Source: Chloroflexota bacterium (GTDB lineage: Bacteria > Chloroflexota > Limnocylindria > Limnocylindrales > CSP1-4). From it: a stretch of DNA of 6,183 nucleotides. The position numbers were made by a program, and so were the translations under genes. Location of the stretch: contig JAJYXX010000038.1 of the NCBI GenBank assembly GCA_021801545.1, forward strand, positions 1 through 6,183. Direction: 5' to 3'. Positions 1-5,584 of this stretch are shown piece by piece. A model generated the notes under the pieces. It saw nothing but the letters and a program-made list of their open reading frames with translations, ran no database searches and was not told where the DNA came from. Each line of letters starts with the position of its first letter. Position 1 is the stretch's first letter.

Positions 1-487
1 CCCGTTCGCCGGGTACGAGATCCCGGAGCAACCCCTGCCAGGCGACCGCGACGAGTGCCTCGGCGGGGATCGCATCGGCCCACTCGCCGCCGAGCTCGCC
101 GGCCACCGGGGCGAGGATCCATGCCCTGGCCGAGCGCCAGGGATCCGGCAGGGCAGAGACCGGCACCGGATCGGAACGCTCGAAGCAGAGCTGGATCCGG
201 CCGTGCGGGGTCTCGATGTTGTCGAACACCGGACCTCGCCCGAGGCGAACGAGCCGCACGTCGACGCCCACGCGGCGCAGGAGATCGAGCTCCTCGGCAG
301 CCGCCGCGGCTTCGTCGACGCCGACGAGGGCGCCGGTCGGCAGGCCGAGCCGGGCAACCGTGAGCGCGCTGTACGTGACGCCGCCGCCGAGGCGCCAGCC
401 ACGCGGATCGTCGGGGGCATGGTCGCGGGCGGCCGACCCGACGACGACGATCCGCGGTGGTCGGGCAGGCGTGCCTGCGTCCGGCAT
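1..487 (-). CDS. PfkB-family carbohydrate kinase-like protein, N-terminal part (runs off left edge)
   Basis: The first 162 residues are visible; the C-terminal half lies outside the window. Residues 12-19 form the first beta strand (RIVVVGSA), and residues 34-41 (GGGVTYSA) followed by TVARLG match the PfkB/ribokinase signature GG...N/Y.A...A.LG that lines the sugar pocket. Residues 86-98 (PVFDNIETPHGRI) resemble the substrate-lid region of a PfkB subgroup with TFEN...GRRQ-type motifs. Residues 121-133 give AWILAPVAGELGG, and 150-155 give WQGLLR, both typical of that subgroup. Family members phosphorylate sugars or nucleosides with ATP in the cytoplasm. The catalytic Asp and anion hole (GAGD) would lie beyond the edge, so activity cannot be judged. 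The ATG at 487 is favoured because GGGAGGG (499-493) sits 5-6 bases upstream. The gene is divergent from the acidic small protein at 651. The substrate cannot be inferred. Confidence 0.82.
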   Translation of the reverse strand, partial: MPDAGTPARPPRIVVVGSAARDHAPDDPRGWRLGGGVTYSALTVARLGLPTGALVGVDEAAAAAEELDLLRRVGVDVRLVRLGRGPVFDNIETPHGRIQLCFERSDPVPVSALPDPWRSARAWILAPVAGELGGEWADAIPAEALVAVAWQGLLRDLVPGER

Positions 488-492
488 GGAGG

Positions 493-499
493 CCCTCCC
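493..499 (-). promoter_or_regulatory. Shine-Dalgarno of the PfkB-like gene
   Basis: On the minus strand GGGAGGG lies 5 bases before the ATG at 487, which fixes that start. The following spacer CCTCC is complementary to the GGAGG core. The core could fold back on it only with a very tight loop, so I do not claim regulation from this. Confidence 0.6.
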
Positions 500-524
500 T
501 CTTCAGTCGCCGTAGCCGGGGACC

Positions 525-540
525 GTTCCGCCGCCGGAAC
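525..540. repeat. Inverted repeat GTTCCG-N4-CGGAAC
   Basis: GTTCCG (525-530) and CGGAAC (535-540) are exact reverse complements around the spacer CCGC. The position, upstream of both divergent genes, would suit an operator for a dimeric regulator. GC-rich sequence also produces such palindromes by chance, and no regulator gene is in view. Confidence 0.4.
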
Positions 541-557
541 CGGCCCCCCCAATCGTC

Positions 558-574
558 CCCGGCCCTGTGCCGGG
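558..574. repeat. Inverted repeat CCCGGC-N5-GCCGGG
   Basis: CCCGGC (558-563) and GCCGGG (569-574) are exact reverse complements separated by CCTGT. It ends 19 bases before the TATACT box, so it covers the place where a -35 element would sit. That fits an operator for the rightward promoter but is not proof of one; it could be a chance GC hairpin. Confidence 0.4.
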
Positions 575-593
575 AGCGCGTCGGATGCGAGCG

Positions 594-599
594 TATACT
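594..599 (+). promoter_or_regulatory. Probable -10 box (TATACT) for the acidic protein gene
   Basis: TATACT differs from the sigma-70 consensus TATAAT at one base and is one of very few A/T-rich hexamers in the region. The bases 17 or so upstream (CGGGAG) do not resemble TTGACA, so the -35 is weak or replaced by an activator. Transcription would start near 606, giving a leader of about 45 bases before the GTG at 651. This would rule out the upstream ATG codons at 567 and 585 as starts. Confidence 0.45.
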
Positions 600-640
600 G
601 GCCGCCGCCCCGCCGTCCGACCACTGGCGGGACCAGACCT

Positions 641-645
641 GGGAG
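641..645 (+). promoter_or_regulatory. Shine-Dalgarno GGGAG deciding the GTG start at 651
   Basis: GGGAG ends 5 bases before GTG 651. The alternative in-frame GTG at 645 overlaps this motif and has no ribosome binding site of its own. The start at 651 is therefore preferred. Confidence 0.55.
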
Positions 646-650
646 TGACG

Positions 651-1031
651 GTGTTCTTCTACGAGCTTCACGAAGGTGACGATGACGTCTTCGCCGATCT
701 CCTCCTCGCCCGCGAGACGGAGATGTCGCCCGACGTCTTCTTTCAGACCGTCCAGGAGATCCGCCGGCGGGTCCAGAACACGTTCGAGCAGGACACCCTG
801 ATCGAGGCGATCGCCGAGGAGCTCGAGCGCGACCACGGCTTCGTCTTCATCTCGGACGCGCGCCTCACGGCCGCGGTCAACGTCTCGACCGATGAGGCCG
901 ACAACTTTCTCGCCGACCTCGACGACGAGGGAGACGAGGTCGAGTTCGATGGAGACGACCTCGAGGAGACCGACGGGTACCTGACGATCATCGCCGACCT
1001 CAGGGCCGACGCCGACGCCCGTCCGAACTGA
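651..1031 (+). CDS. Small highly acidic protein of unknown function
   Basis: This is a 126-residue soluble protein that I do not recognise. It begins MFFYELHEGDDD and has a probably helical middle (residues 25-60, SPDVFFQTVQEIRRR and QDTLIEAIAEELERDHG). A short strand-like segment FVFISDARLTAAVNVS follows (64-79), then a very acidic stretch (81-108) and a closing hydrophobic strand YLTIIADL (110-117). By hand count about 37 of 126 residues are Asp or Glu, with eight Arg, no Lys and no Cys, so the charge is strongly negative. There is no signal peptide or membrane segment. The GTG start is chosen for its GGGAG site and the upstream TATACT box; in-frame ATGs at 567 and 585 lie before the predicted transcription start. 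The gene is single, divergent from the PfkB-like gene and convergent with ychF. The regular amphipathic pattern and third-position GC bias support real coding. A role in protein binding or nucleic-acid mimicry would be speculation. Confidence 0.75.
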   Translation: MFFYELHEGDDDVFADLLLARETEMSPDVFFQTVQEIRRRVQNTFEQDTLIEAIAEELERDHGFVFISDARLTAAVNVSTDEADNFLADLDDEGDEVEFDGDDLEETDGYLTIIADLRADADARPN

Positions 1032-1109
1032 TCGCCGGCAGCCCGAGCCCCGACGGTGCGACAGGCGCCAGGGCGCCGGACCCCTCGCGAGCGGATCAGC
1101 GGCTCCGGA
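1032..1109. other. Convergent intergenic gap with a weak hairpin and a stop-spanning duplication
   Basis: This 78-base gap lies between two convergent genes. The only clear stem is GGCGC (1064-1068) with GCGCC (1073-1077) around a four-base loop. It has no T-run on either side, so it is a poor intrinsic terminator. Near the ychF end the 13-base word CGGATCAGCGGCT occurs twice (1092-1104 and 1107-1119); the second copy contains the ychF stop codon. Termination here may be Rho-dependent or bidirectional read-through may occur. Confidence 0.4.
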
Positions 1110-1119
1110 TCAGCGGCTG
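1092..1119. repeat. 13-bp direct repeat spanning the ychF stop codon
   Basis: CGGATCAGCGGCT occurs at 1092-1104 and 1107-1119, separated by two bases. The copy at 1107-1119 encodes the last residues and stop of ychF on the minus strand. It looks like a small tandem duplication from replication slippage, and it leaves the reading frame unaffected. Confidence 0.6.
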
Positions 1120-2213
1120 AAGAGGATCTCCAGGACGTCGCCGTCCTTCACGCGGTACGCCTTGCCCTCGGAACGGAGCTTGCCGTGCCGGCGCGCCTCA
1201 GCCATCGAGCCAAGCGCCACCAGGTCCTCGTAGGCGACGACCTCGGCCCGGATGAAGCCCCGGGCCAGATCGCTGTGGATCGCCGCCGCCGCATCCACCG
1301 CCGTCGCGCCGCGCGGAATCGGCCAGGCGCGAACCTCGTCCGGTCCCGCGGTCAGGAAGCTGATCAGGCCGAGCAGCTGGTACGAGAGTGCGATCACCCG
1401 GTCGAGGCCAGACTCGTGGAGACCGAGCTCCTCCATGAAGACCGCCGCCTCGTCGGGCTCGAGCTCGCCGAGCTCCATCTCGATCCGGGCCGAGAGCGCG
1501 TCGACGATCGTGTGCTCGTGCTCGTAGCGGGCCGCCACCGTGGCCACCAGTTCCGCGGCCCGGGGCAGGTCCTGCTCCCCGATGTTGAGGAGCGCGAGGA
1601 CCGGTTTCTGAGTGAGGAACCGGAACCCCCGGATCGCCTTTTCCTCGTCTGGCTCGAGCGGCACGTCGCGGATCGGTGAGCCGGCGCGGAGCGCCTCGTG
1701 CAGCCGGCGCAGGACCGCCTCCTCCCGCTCGTTCGCCTCGCGCTCGGCCGGGGTGCCGTGGCGACCGGTCGCCCGGAGCCGCTCGAGCCGTCGCTCGGTG
1801 ACGGCCAGGTCGGCCATCGTGAACTCGAGGTCGAGCCGCTCGAGGTCGCGGAGCGGGTCGACCGTGCCCTCCGGGTGCGGCATCGACGGATTCTCGAACG
1901 CGCGCACGACGTGGAGGAGCGCGTCCGAGTCGCGCAGACGGGCGAGGTGCTCGGCCGGCAGCTCCTCGGCCCCGATCCGGCCCTCGGAGGAGGCCGGCGG
2001 CGCCGGCAGGTCGACGTACGTGACGTCCGCGGGCACGATCTTCTTGGGGTGGAAGATCTCGGCGAGCCGATCGAGCCGCGGGTCCGGCACCTTGACGACG
2101 CCGACGTTGAGCTGGAGCCCGCCAAACCCGCCGACCTCGGCGTGGCCCTGCGTGAGCGTGTTGAAGACGGTCGTCTTGCCCGCTGCGGCAAGGCCGACGA
2201 TCGCGATCTGCAT
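1110..2213 (-). CDS. ychF: YchF/OLA1-like P-loop NTPase, divergent variant
   Basis: This 367-residue protein matches the usual YchF length of about 360. YchF proteins are cytoplasmic, Obg-related ATPases/GTPases that bind ribosomes and modulate stress responses. The P-loop is GLAAAGKTT (7-15), where classical YchF has GLPNVGKST. The G4 site is NIGE (210-213), the NxxE form that gives YchF its ATP preference. The middle is helical and charged (about 120-180). The C-terminal DUF933/TGS-like domain is well conserved, from LLGLISFLTAG (280-290) through EVRAWPIPRGATA, AAAIHSDLARGFIRAEV, LRSEGKAYRVKDGD and EILF. The G3 region departs from the family: YVDLPAPPASS (66-76) replaces YVDIAGLVKGAS, so the DxxG glycine and the following glycine-rich loop are missing. 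The ATG at 2213 is required by the P-loop; the nearest purine-rich site, GAGAGGA, is about 11 bases upstream, rather far. It lies 65 bases after the dehydrogenase. Assignment to the superfamily is firm, equivalence to classical YchF less so. Confidence 0.92.
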   Translation of the reverse strand: MQIAIVGLAAAGKTTVFNTLTQGHAEVGGFGGLQLNVGVVKVPDPRLDRLAEIFHPKKIVPADVTYVDLPAPPASSEGRIGAEELPAEHLARLRDSDALLHVVRAFENPSMPHPEGTVDPLRDLERLDLEFTMADLAVTERRLERLRATGRHGTPAEREANEREEAVLRRLHEALRAGSPIRDVPLEPDEEKAIRGFRFLTQKPVLALLNIGEQDLPRAAELVATVAARYEHEHTIVDALSARIEMELGELEPDEAAVFMEELGLHESGLDRVIALSYQLLGLISFLTAGPDEVRAWPIPRGATAVDAAAAIHSDLARGFIRAEVVAYEDLVALGSMAEARRHGKLRSEGKAYRVKDGDVLEILFSR

Positions 2214-2278
2214 GTTCGGGCTGGTCCTCTCGGTGGCGGTGGGCGATGCCGACGGAACGATCGAGACCGGGCGAGGCG

Positions 2279-3385
2279 TCAGTAGCCGGCGGCCGGGTCG
2301 ACGACGTTCACGAGCGGCTCACCGCGCGCGTAGCGGCCGATGTTCTCGCAGAAGAGCTCGACGCTCCGGTCGAGGACGCGACTGCTCGACCACGACGTAT
2401 GGGGCGTGACGATCACGTTCGGGAGGTCGTAGAACGGCGAGGATACGGGAAGTGGCTCCTCACGGAACGTGTCGAGCACCGCCCCCCCGAGCGGGCCGTC
2501 CCGGAGTGCCCGAAGCAGCGCGCGCTCGTCGACGAGCCGGCCCCGGGCGACGTTGATCAGCCACGCGCCGGGCTTCACCGCCTCGAGCGCGGACGCGTCG
2601 ATCAGGCCCTCGGTCCCGGGCGTCAGCGGCAGGGCAAGGACGACGAAGTCGGACCCGGCGAGCAGGTCCGGGAGCCGCTCCGCGCCCCAGACGGTGAGCG
2701 ATCCCGGTGCGGTCCGACCGGCGGACCCGAAGCTCGGCTCTCCGCCTCGCCCGGGCGCGGCTCCCGGCTCCGACCGCTCGCTCTCGCCCTGCTCCGGTCG
2801 GCGGCGGGTGGCGATCACCCGGCAGCCAAAGGCGCGGGCGAGGTCGGCGACCGCGCCACCGATGCTGCCCAGCCCGACGATACCAACGGTCACGTCGCAC
2901 AGCTCCGTCCCTTCGAGCGGCTGCCAGGTCCGCTCGCGCTGGAGCTCGAGGAGCTGGGGCAGCCGGCGGCTGACGGCAAGGATCATCATCAGAACGTATT
3001 CGGCGATCGGGACGCTGAAGACGCCGCGGGCGTTCGTGATCACGAGGCCCCGTGCGAGGCCGGCGGGCGTCAGGACGCGCTCGACCCCGGCGGTCGCCGA
3101 GTGGACCCAGGCCAGGCGCGGAGCGCGGGCGAGCAGGCGGTCGAACGTCTCGGCCGCCAGAAACCCCCGGAGGAGCACCTCGACGTCATCGAGCGGTCCG
3201 TCCGCCAGCCCTTCGCTCGAGACCATGACGAGCCGGGCGCCGGGCGCCGCGGCCCGGATCCGCTCGAGGTCGCGGGCTCGGTAGCGGGCTGACAGGATCG
3301 GCGTCAGGGCGATCGCAGCCGGCATCCCGTTCGGTCCGTGCCCGGGGCCGGCCACCCGGCGGATCCCGGGCGTCGACGAGGTCAT
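2279..3385 (-). CDS. D-isomer-specific 2-hydroxyacid dehydrogenase, NAD(P)-dependent
   Basis: This cytoplasmic enzyme of 368 residues should interconvert a 2-ketoacid and a D-2-hydroxyacid using NAD(P)H. The substrate-binding part (about 20-130) ends in LVITNARGVFSVPIAEYVLMMILA (114-137), a family hallmark. The Rossmann motif is GLGSIG (171-176) within TVGIVGLGSIGGAVA. The catalytic triad is visible: Arg281 in NVARGRLVDE, Glu310 in DTFREEPLP and His329 in TPHTSW. The dinucleotide region reads ATRRRP after the second strand, and basic residues there allow NADP use, though this is inference. Between RRRP and the next strand lies a long Gly/Ser/Pro/Glu-rich insert (about 198-228) that most relatives lack. 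The ATG at 3385 is chosen because GGGAGGG (3398-3392) sits 6 bases before it; a longer frame reaching 3550 would overlap the upstream gene and encodes Arg-rich nonsense. Substrate (glyoxylate, hydroxypyruvate, phosphoglycerate or other) is not resolved. Confidence 0.93.
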   Translation of the reverse strand: MTSSTPGIRRVAGPGHGPNGMPAAIALTPILSARYRARDLERIRAAAPGARLVMVSSEGLADGPLDDVEVLLRGFLAAETFDRLLARAPRLAWVHSATAGVERVLTPAGLARGLVITNARGVFSVPIAEYVLMMILAVSRRLPQLLELQRERTWQPLEGTELCDVTVGIVGLGSIGGAVADLARAFGCRVIATRRRPEQGESERSEPGAAPGRGGEPSFGSAGRTAPGSLTVWGAERLPDLLAGSDFVVLALPLTPGTEGLIDASALEAVKPGAWLINVARGRLVDERALLRALRDGPLGGAVLDTFREEPLPVSSPFYDLPNVIVTPHTSWSSSRVLDRSVELFCENIGRYARGEPLVNVVDPAAGY

Positions 3386-3391
3386 CGTCGT

Positions 3392-3398
3392 CCCTCCC
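3392..3398 (-). promoter_or_regulatory. Shine-Dalgarno of the 2-hydroxyacid dehydrogenase gene
   Basis: GGGAGGG on the minus strand lies 6 bases before the ATG at 3385, in the 46-base gap after the zincin gene. It is one of the strongest ribosome binding sites in the window. It shows that the dehydrogenase is translated independently of the upstream gene, and it rejects the longer reading frame that starts at 3550. Confidence 0.65.
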
Positions 3399-3431
3399 GA
3401 ACGACCCGCCGGACACTGGGCATCGGCTCGC

Positions 3432-4664
3432 TCATCGTGGCTCGAGCCCGCCGACCCGGGCGAGCCAGCGGTCGGGCGCCTCGATCTCGCCCTCGCGCGG
3501 CAGGGTCTCCTCACTCTCCCAGAGTCGCGCCAGCGCCGCCGGACCGCCACGGGCAGCCACCGCGGCCACGAACCGCTCGCCCTTGCGGTACTGCTCCATC
3601 TTCAGGTCGAGGCCGGTCAGGCGCAGGATCGCGCGCTCCATGGCGGACCTGCTCTCGCGGCGCTCGTGGAAGCGGGTGCTGATCCGCTCGACCCCCGGCA
3701 CGATCTCTCGCCCCACCTCGTCCATGACGTAGTCGCTGAAGCCCTCGAGAAGGCTCATCACCGCCTGCGTCTCCCGGAAGAGGCGGCGCTGCTCGTCGCT
3801 CATCAGTCGCTCGAGCCAGTGGTCGGCGTCGCTCTCACCGCGGAGCGAGCGCCCGAGGCTGCGCAGCGCGTCGCGGCTGAGCGCGGCGGCGTCCTTCGAG
3901 AGAGCGGCCAGCTGGCGCTCGAGGCGCTCGACGAGGTAGGGCCGGAGCCAGGGATGGGCCTCGAACTCGAAGGCGTGAGTCATCTCGTGGAGGGCGATCC
4001 AGGTGCGGAAGGGCTCGAGGGGCACGCCGAGCACTCCGGCGGTCTGGCGGATGTTCTCCTCGACGAACAGGAGGCGCCCGGGCGTGGCTTCGGCCGTCAG
4101 CAGGGCGAGATCGTACTGGCCCAGAACGCGCTGGCCGAGGAAACCGAGCAGATAGCCGATCTGACGGGTCGTGAGGTAGCGGTTGGCGATCGCCAGCACG
4201 GACTTCGTGAGCCCTCCGCCGACCGGCACGATCTCGTCGAGCAGCCTGCCCTCGAGGCGCTCGATGAGTGATCTGAAGGCCTTGCTGTTCGCCCGGACCC
4301 AGCCGGCCCGGTCGACGACCTCGACCCGCTCGACGACGCCCGGCAGCTCGGTGCCGAGGAAGGCGACGAGGCGCGGCACGATCAGCTCCATCGCGGCCAC
4401 GTAGCTCGCCTCGGCCGCCCGCAGCTCGGCGGGTTCGAGCCCACCGGGCGCCCGGCGAAGACGCGCGGTGGCGATCGCCTCCACCTGTGGCCAATCGACG
4501 AGGCCGCGGCGGGCGGACCGTTCGGCCCGCCTCGTGAGCACGGTGGCCAGGGCGCCGAGCACCGAGCCGACGAGGAAACCGGCCTGCCAGACCCGGTCGT
4601 CGCGCCAACCCCGGCCGTCGCGCCAACCCCGGCCGTCGCGCCAACCCGCCCTTCGACTCGTCAT
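3432..4664 (-). CDS. Zincin-like metallopeptidase of the coenzyme F420 biosynthesis-associated family (DUF2342)
   Basis: The 410-residue protein carries the zinc motif HEMTH (226-230) followed by AFEFEAHPWL. The likely third ligand is Glu307 in SLLEGFSDYVMDEVG, the spacing and sequence expected for the Zincin_2/DUF2342 family. Other family blocks are QIGYLLGFLGQRVLGQYDLAL (168-188), FVEENI (200-205), FHERRES (332-338), GLDLKMEQYRKGERFV (351-366) and the C-terminal LW...LPREGEIEAPDRWL. A branch of this family co-occurs with coenzyme F420 biosynthesis; no peptidase substrate is established, so hydrolase activity is inferred from the motif only. Residues 28-43 form a short Gly-spaced hydrophobic stretch (G29, G33, G37) that may touch or cross the membrane. 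The N-terminus has three six-residue copies, GWRDGR, GWRDGR, GWRDDR (7-24), coded by an 18-bp tandem repeat. The ATG overlaps the murI stop (ATGA), and GAGG lies about 10 bases upstream, so the two are translationally coupled. Confidence 0.88.
   Translation of the reverse strand: MTSRRAGWRDGRGWRDGRGWRDDRVWQAGFLVGSVLGALATVLTRRAERSARRGLVDWPQVEAIATARLRRAPGGLEPAELRAAEASYVAAMELIVPRLVAFLGTELPGVVERVEVVDRAGWVRANSKAFRSLIERLEGRLLDEIVPVGGGLTKSVLAIANRYLTTRQIGYLLGFLGQRVLGQYDLALLTAEATPGRLLFVEENIRQTAGVLGVPLEPFRTWIALHEMTHAFEFEAHPWLRPYLVERLERQLAALSKDAAALSRDALRSLGRSLRGESDADHWLERLMSDEQRRLFRETQAVMSLLEGFSDYVMDEVGREIVPGVERISTRFHERRESRSAMERAILRLTGLDLKMEQYRKGERFVAAVAARGGPAALARLWESEETLPREGEIEAPDRWLARVGGLEPR
4598..4650. 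repeat. 18-bp tandem repeat inside the zincin gene
   Basis: The unit CGTCGCGCCAACCCCGGC occupies 4598-4615 and 4616-4633 exactly. A third copy starts at 4634 and matches for 14 bases before diverging. Because 18 is a multiple of three the repeat adds six-residue units (GWRDGR-like) without a frameshift. It lies just after the start codon of the gene and is a plausible slippage site. Confidence 0.85.
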
Positions 4665-5581
4665 CGAACCGGCACCTCGAGCGTGACCTGTGCCACGTCG
4701 GGGAACGCCGAGCCGAAGAGCCGTCCGGCGAGCTCCCGGAACGTGGCCAGGTCGCCCGTCGTGAGCTGCAGATGCGTCGCCGGGACGACCCGCTCCTCCG
4801 GGGCGGTGTGGCCTGCCGCTCCCGGATCGGCCGCCGTGCCCCGGGTCGTGCCCGGTGCCTCCAGGCCGTTCATCGCCAGCACCTCGACGAGCGCCGACGC
4901 CGTCGCGGTCGCCGAATCAACGATCGCGACGCGCTCACCGGCCACGGTCTGGATGACCGGTCGCAGGAGTGGGTAGTGGGTGCAGCCCAGGAGGAGGGTA
5001 TCGATCCGGGCCGAGGCCGGCAGCGGAAAGACGAACTCTCCGTTCGCATCGCGTTCGCCCAGGAGCGGGGCGAGCGCGTCGCGCATGACCGTCTCGACCT
5101 CGGGGCCTGCCAGCAGGCCGGCCTCGACGAGCGGCACGAGGGCCGGTGTGGCGTGCTCGTAGACCTCGATCGCCGGGTTCTCGTCCTTGATCGCCAGGAA
5201 GTAGGCGTGCGAGCGGATCGTAGCCGGCGTACCGATGACGCCGACCCGCCGGTTGCGGGTGGCAAGCGCGGAAGCCGAGGCACCCGGCCGGATCACCCCC
5301 AGGATCGGCAGGTCGTAACGGCGCCGGAGGTCGGCGAGCGCGACCGCGGTCGAGGTGTTGCAGGCGACGACGATCGCCTTCACGTCGCGGCCGGTCAGCT
5401 CGTCGAGGCACTGGCGGCTGAAGGCAAGCACCTCCTCGTCGCTCCGTGTGCCGTACGGGGCGCGGGCATTGTCGCCGAAGTAGATCGTCGACTCGTGGGG
5501 CAAGCGACGAAGGATCTCGCGCAGGACGGTCAGGCCGCCGACGCCCGAGTCGAAGACCCCGATCGGACGCGGGTCGGACAT
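4661..5581 (-). CDS. murI: Glutamate racemase
   Basis: MurI interconverts L- and D-glutamate without a cofactor and supplies D-glutamate for peptidoglycan in the cytoplasm. The 306-residue protein has all family landmarks: IGVFDSGVGGLTVLREI (7-23), the substrate-binding YFGDNARAPYG (34-44), the first catalytic cysteine Cys74 in VACNTSTA, GVIGTPATI (114-122), and the second cysteine Cys200 in LLGCTHYPLL with His202 next to it. The C-terminal LTTGDLATFRELAGRLFG (273-290) is also typical. It is somewhat longer than the usual 260-285 residues, mainly through an Ala/Gly/Thr/Pro-rich linker at about 239-263. The ATG at 5581 is 3 bases after the cpaE-like stop, with GAGG 9 bases upstream inside that gene. 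Its stop overlaps the zincin start. The gene is therefore central in a tight operon. Its presence implies a peptidoglycan wall. Identification is secure; regulation is not visible. Confidence 0.97.
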   Translation of the reverse strand: MSDPRPIGVFDSGVGGLTVLREILRRLPHESTIYFGDNARAPYGTRSDEEVLAFSRQCLDELTGRDVKAIVVACNTSTAVALADLRRRYDLPILGVIRPGASASALATRNRRVGVIGTPATIRSHAYFLAIKDENPAIEVYEHATPALVPLVEAGLLAGPEVETVMRDALAPLLGERDANGEFVFPLPASARIDTLLLGCTHYPLLRPVIQTVAGERVAIVDSATATASALVEVLAMNGLEAPGTTRGTAADPGAAGHTAPEERVVPATHLQLTTGDLATFRELAGRLFGSAFPDVAQVTLEVPVR

Positions 5582-5584
5582 CGC

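Larger units (their letters stand above)
488..650. other. Divergent intergenic region between the PfkB-like gene and the acidic protein gene
   Basis: These 163 bases hold the start signals of two divergent genes. Visible elements are the leftward Shine-Dalgarno (493-499), a perfect 6-4-6 inverted repeat (525-540), a run of seven C (544-550), a perfect 6-5-6 inverted repeat (558-574), a TATACT box (594-599) for the rightward gene, and its GGGAG Shine-Dalgarno (641-645). I could not find a convincing leftward -10 box. The long open frames that cross this region look like chance products of GC-rich DNA. Confidence 0.6.

Noticed and set aside
567..650. Upstream ATG starts (567 and 585) for the acidic protein
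   Set aside because: They precede the likely -10 box at 594-599, lack good ribosome binding sites, and would add an Arg/Pro-rich leader unlike the acidic body.
743..991. 82-codon minus-strand frame inside the acidic protein gene
   Set aside because: It is a Ser/Arg-rich mirror of Asp/Glu codons on the other strand, has no ribosome binding site and no recognisable features.
1064..1077. Hairpin between the convergent genes as an intrinsic terminator
   Set aside because: The stem is only five base pairs and there is no T-run on either strand.
2246..3292. Long plus-strand open frame of 348 codons opposite the dehydrogenase gene
   Set aside because: It is antisense to a gene with a complete catalytic motif set. 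The translation is rich in Arg, Gly, Pro and Asp with no family resemblance, as expected for shadow frames in GC-rich DNA.
3386..3550. N-terminal extension of the dehydrogenase to an ATG at 3550
   Set aside because: It would overlap the zincin gene by over 100 bases, is Arg-rich without similarity to the family, and ignores the strong Shine-Dalgarno before the ATG at 3385.
2279..5581. D-lactate/D-glutamate cell-wall modification cassette (VanH-like dehydrogenase plus MurI)
   Set aside because: No D-Ala-D-Lac ligase or dipeptidase is present, and the dehydrogenase shows no feature specific to D-lactate formation; proximity alone does not support it.
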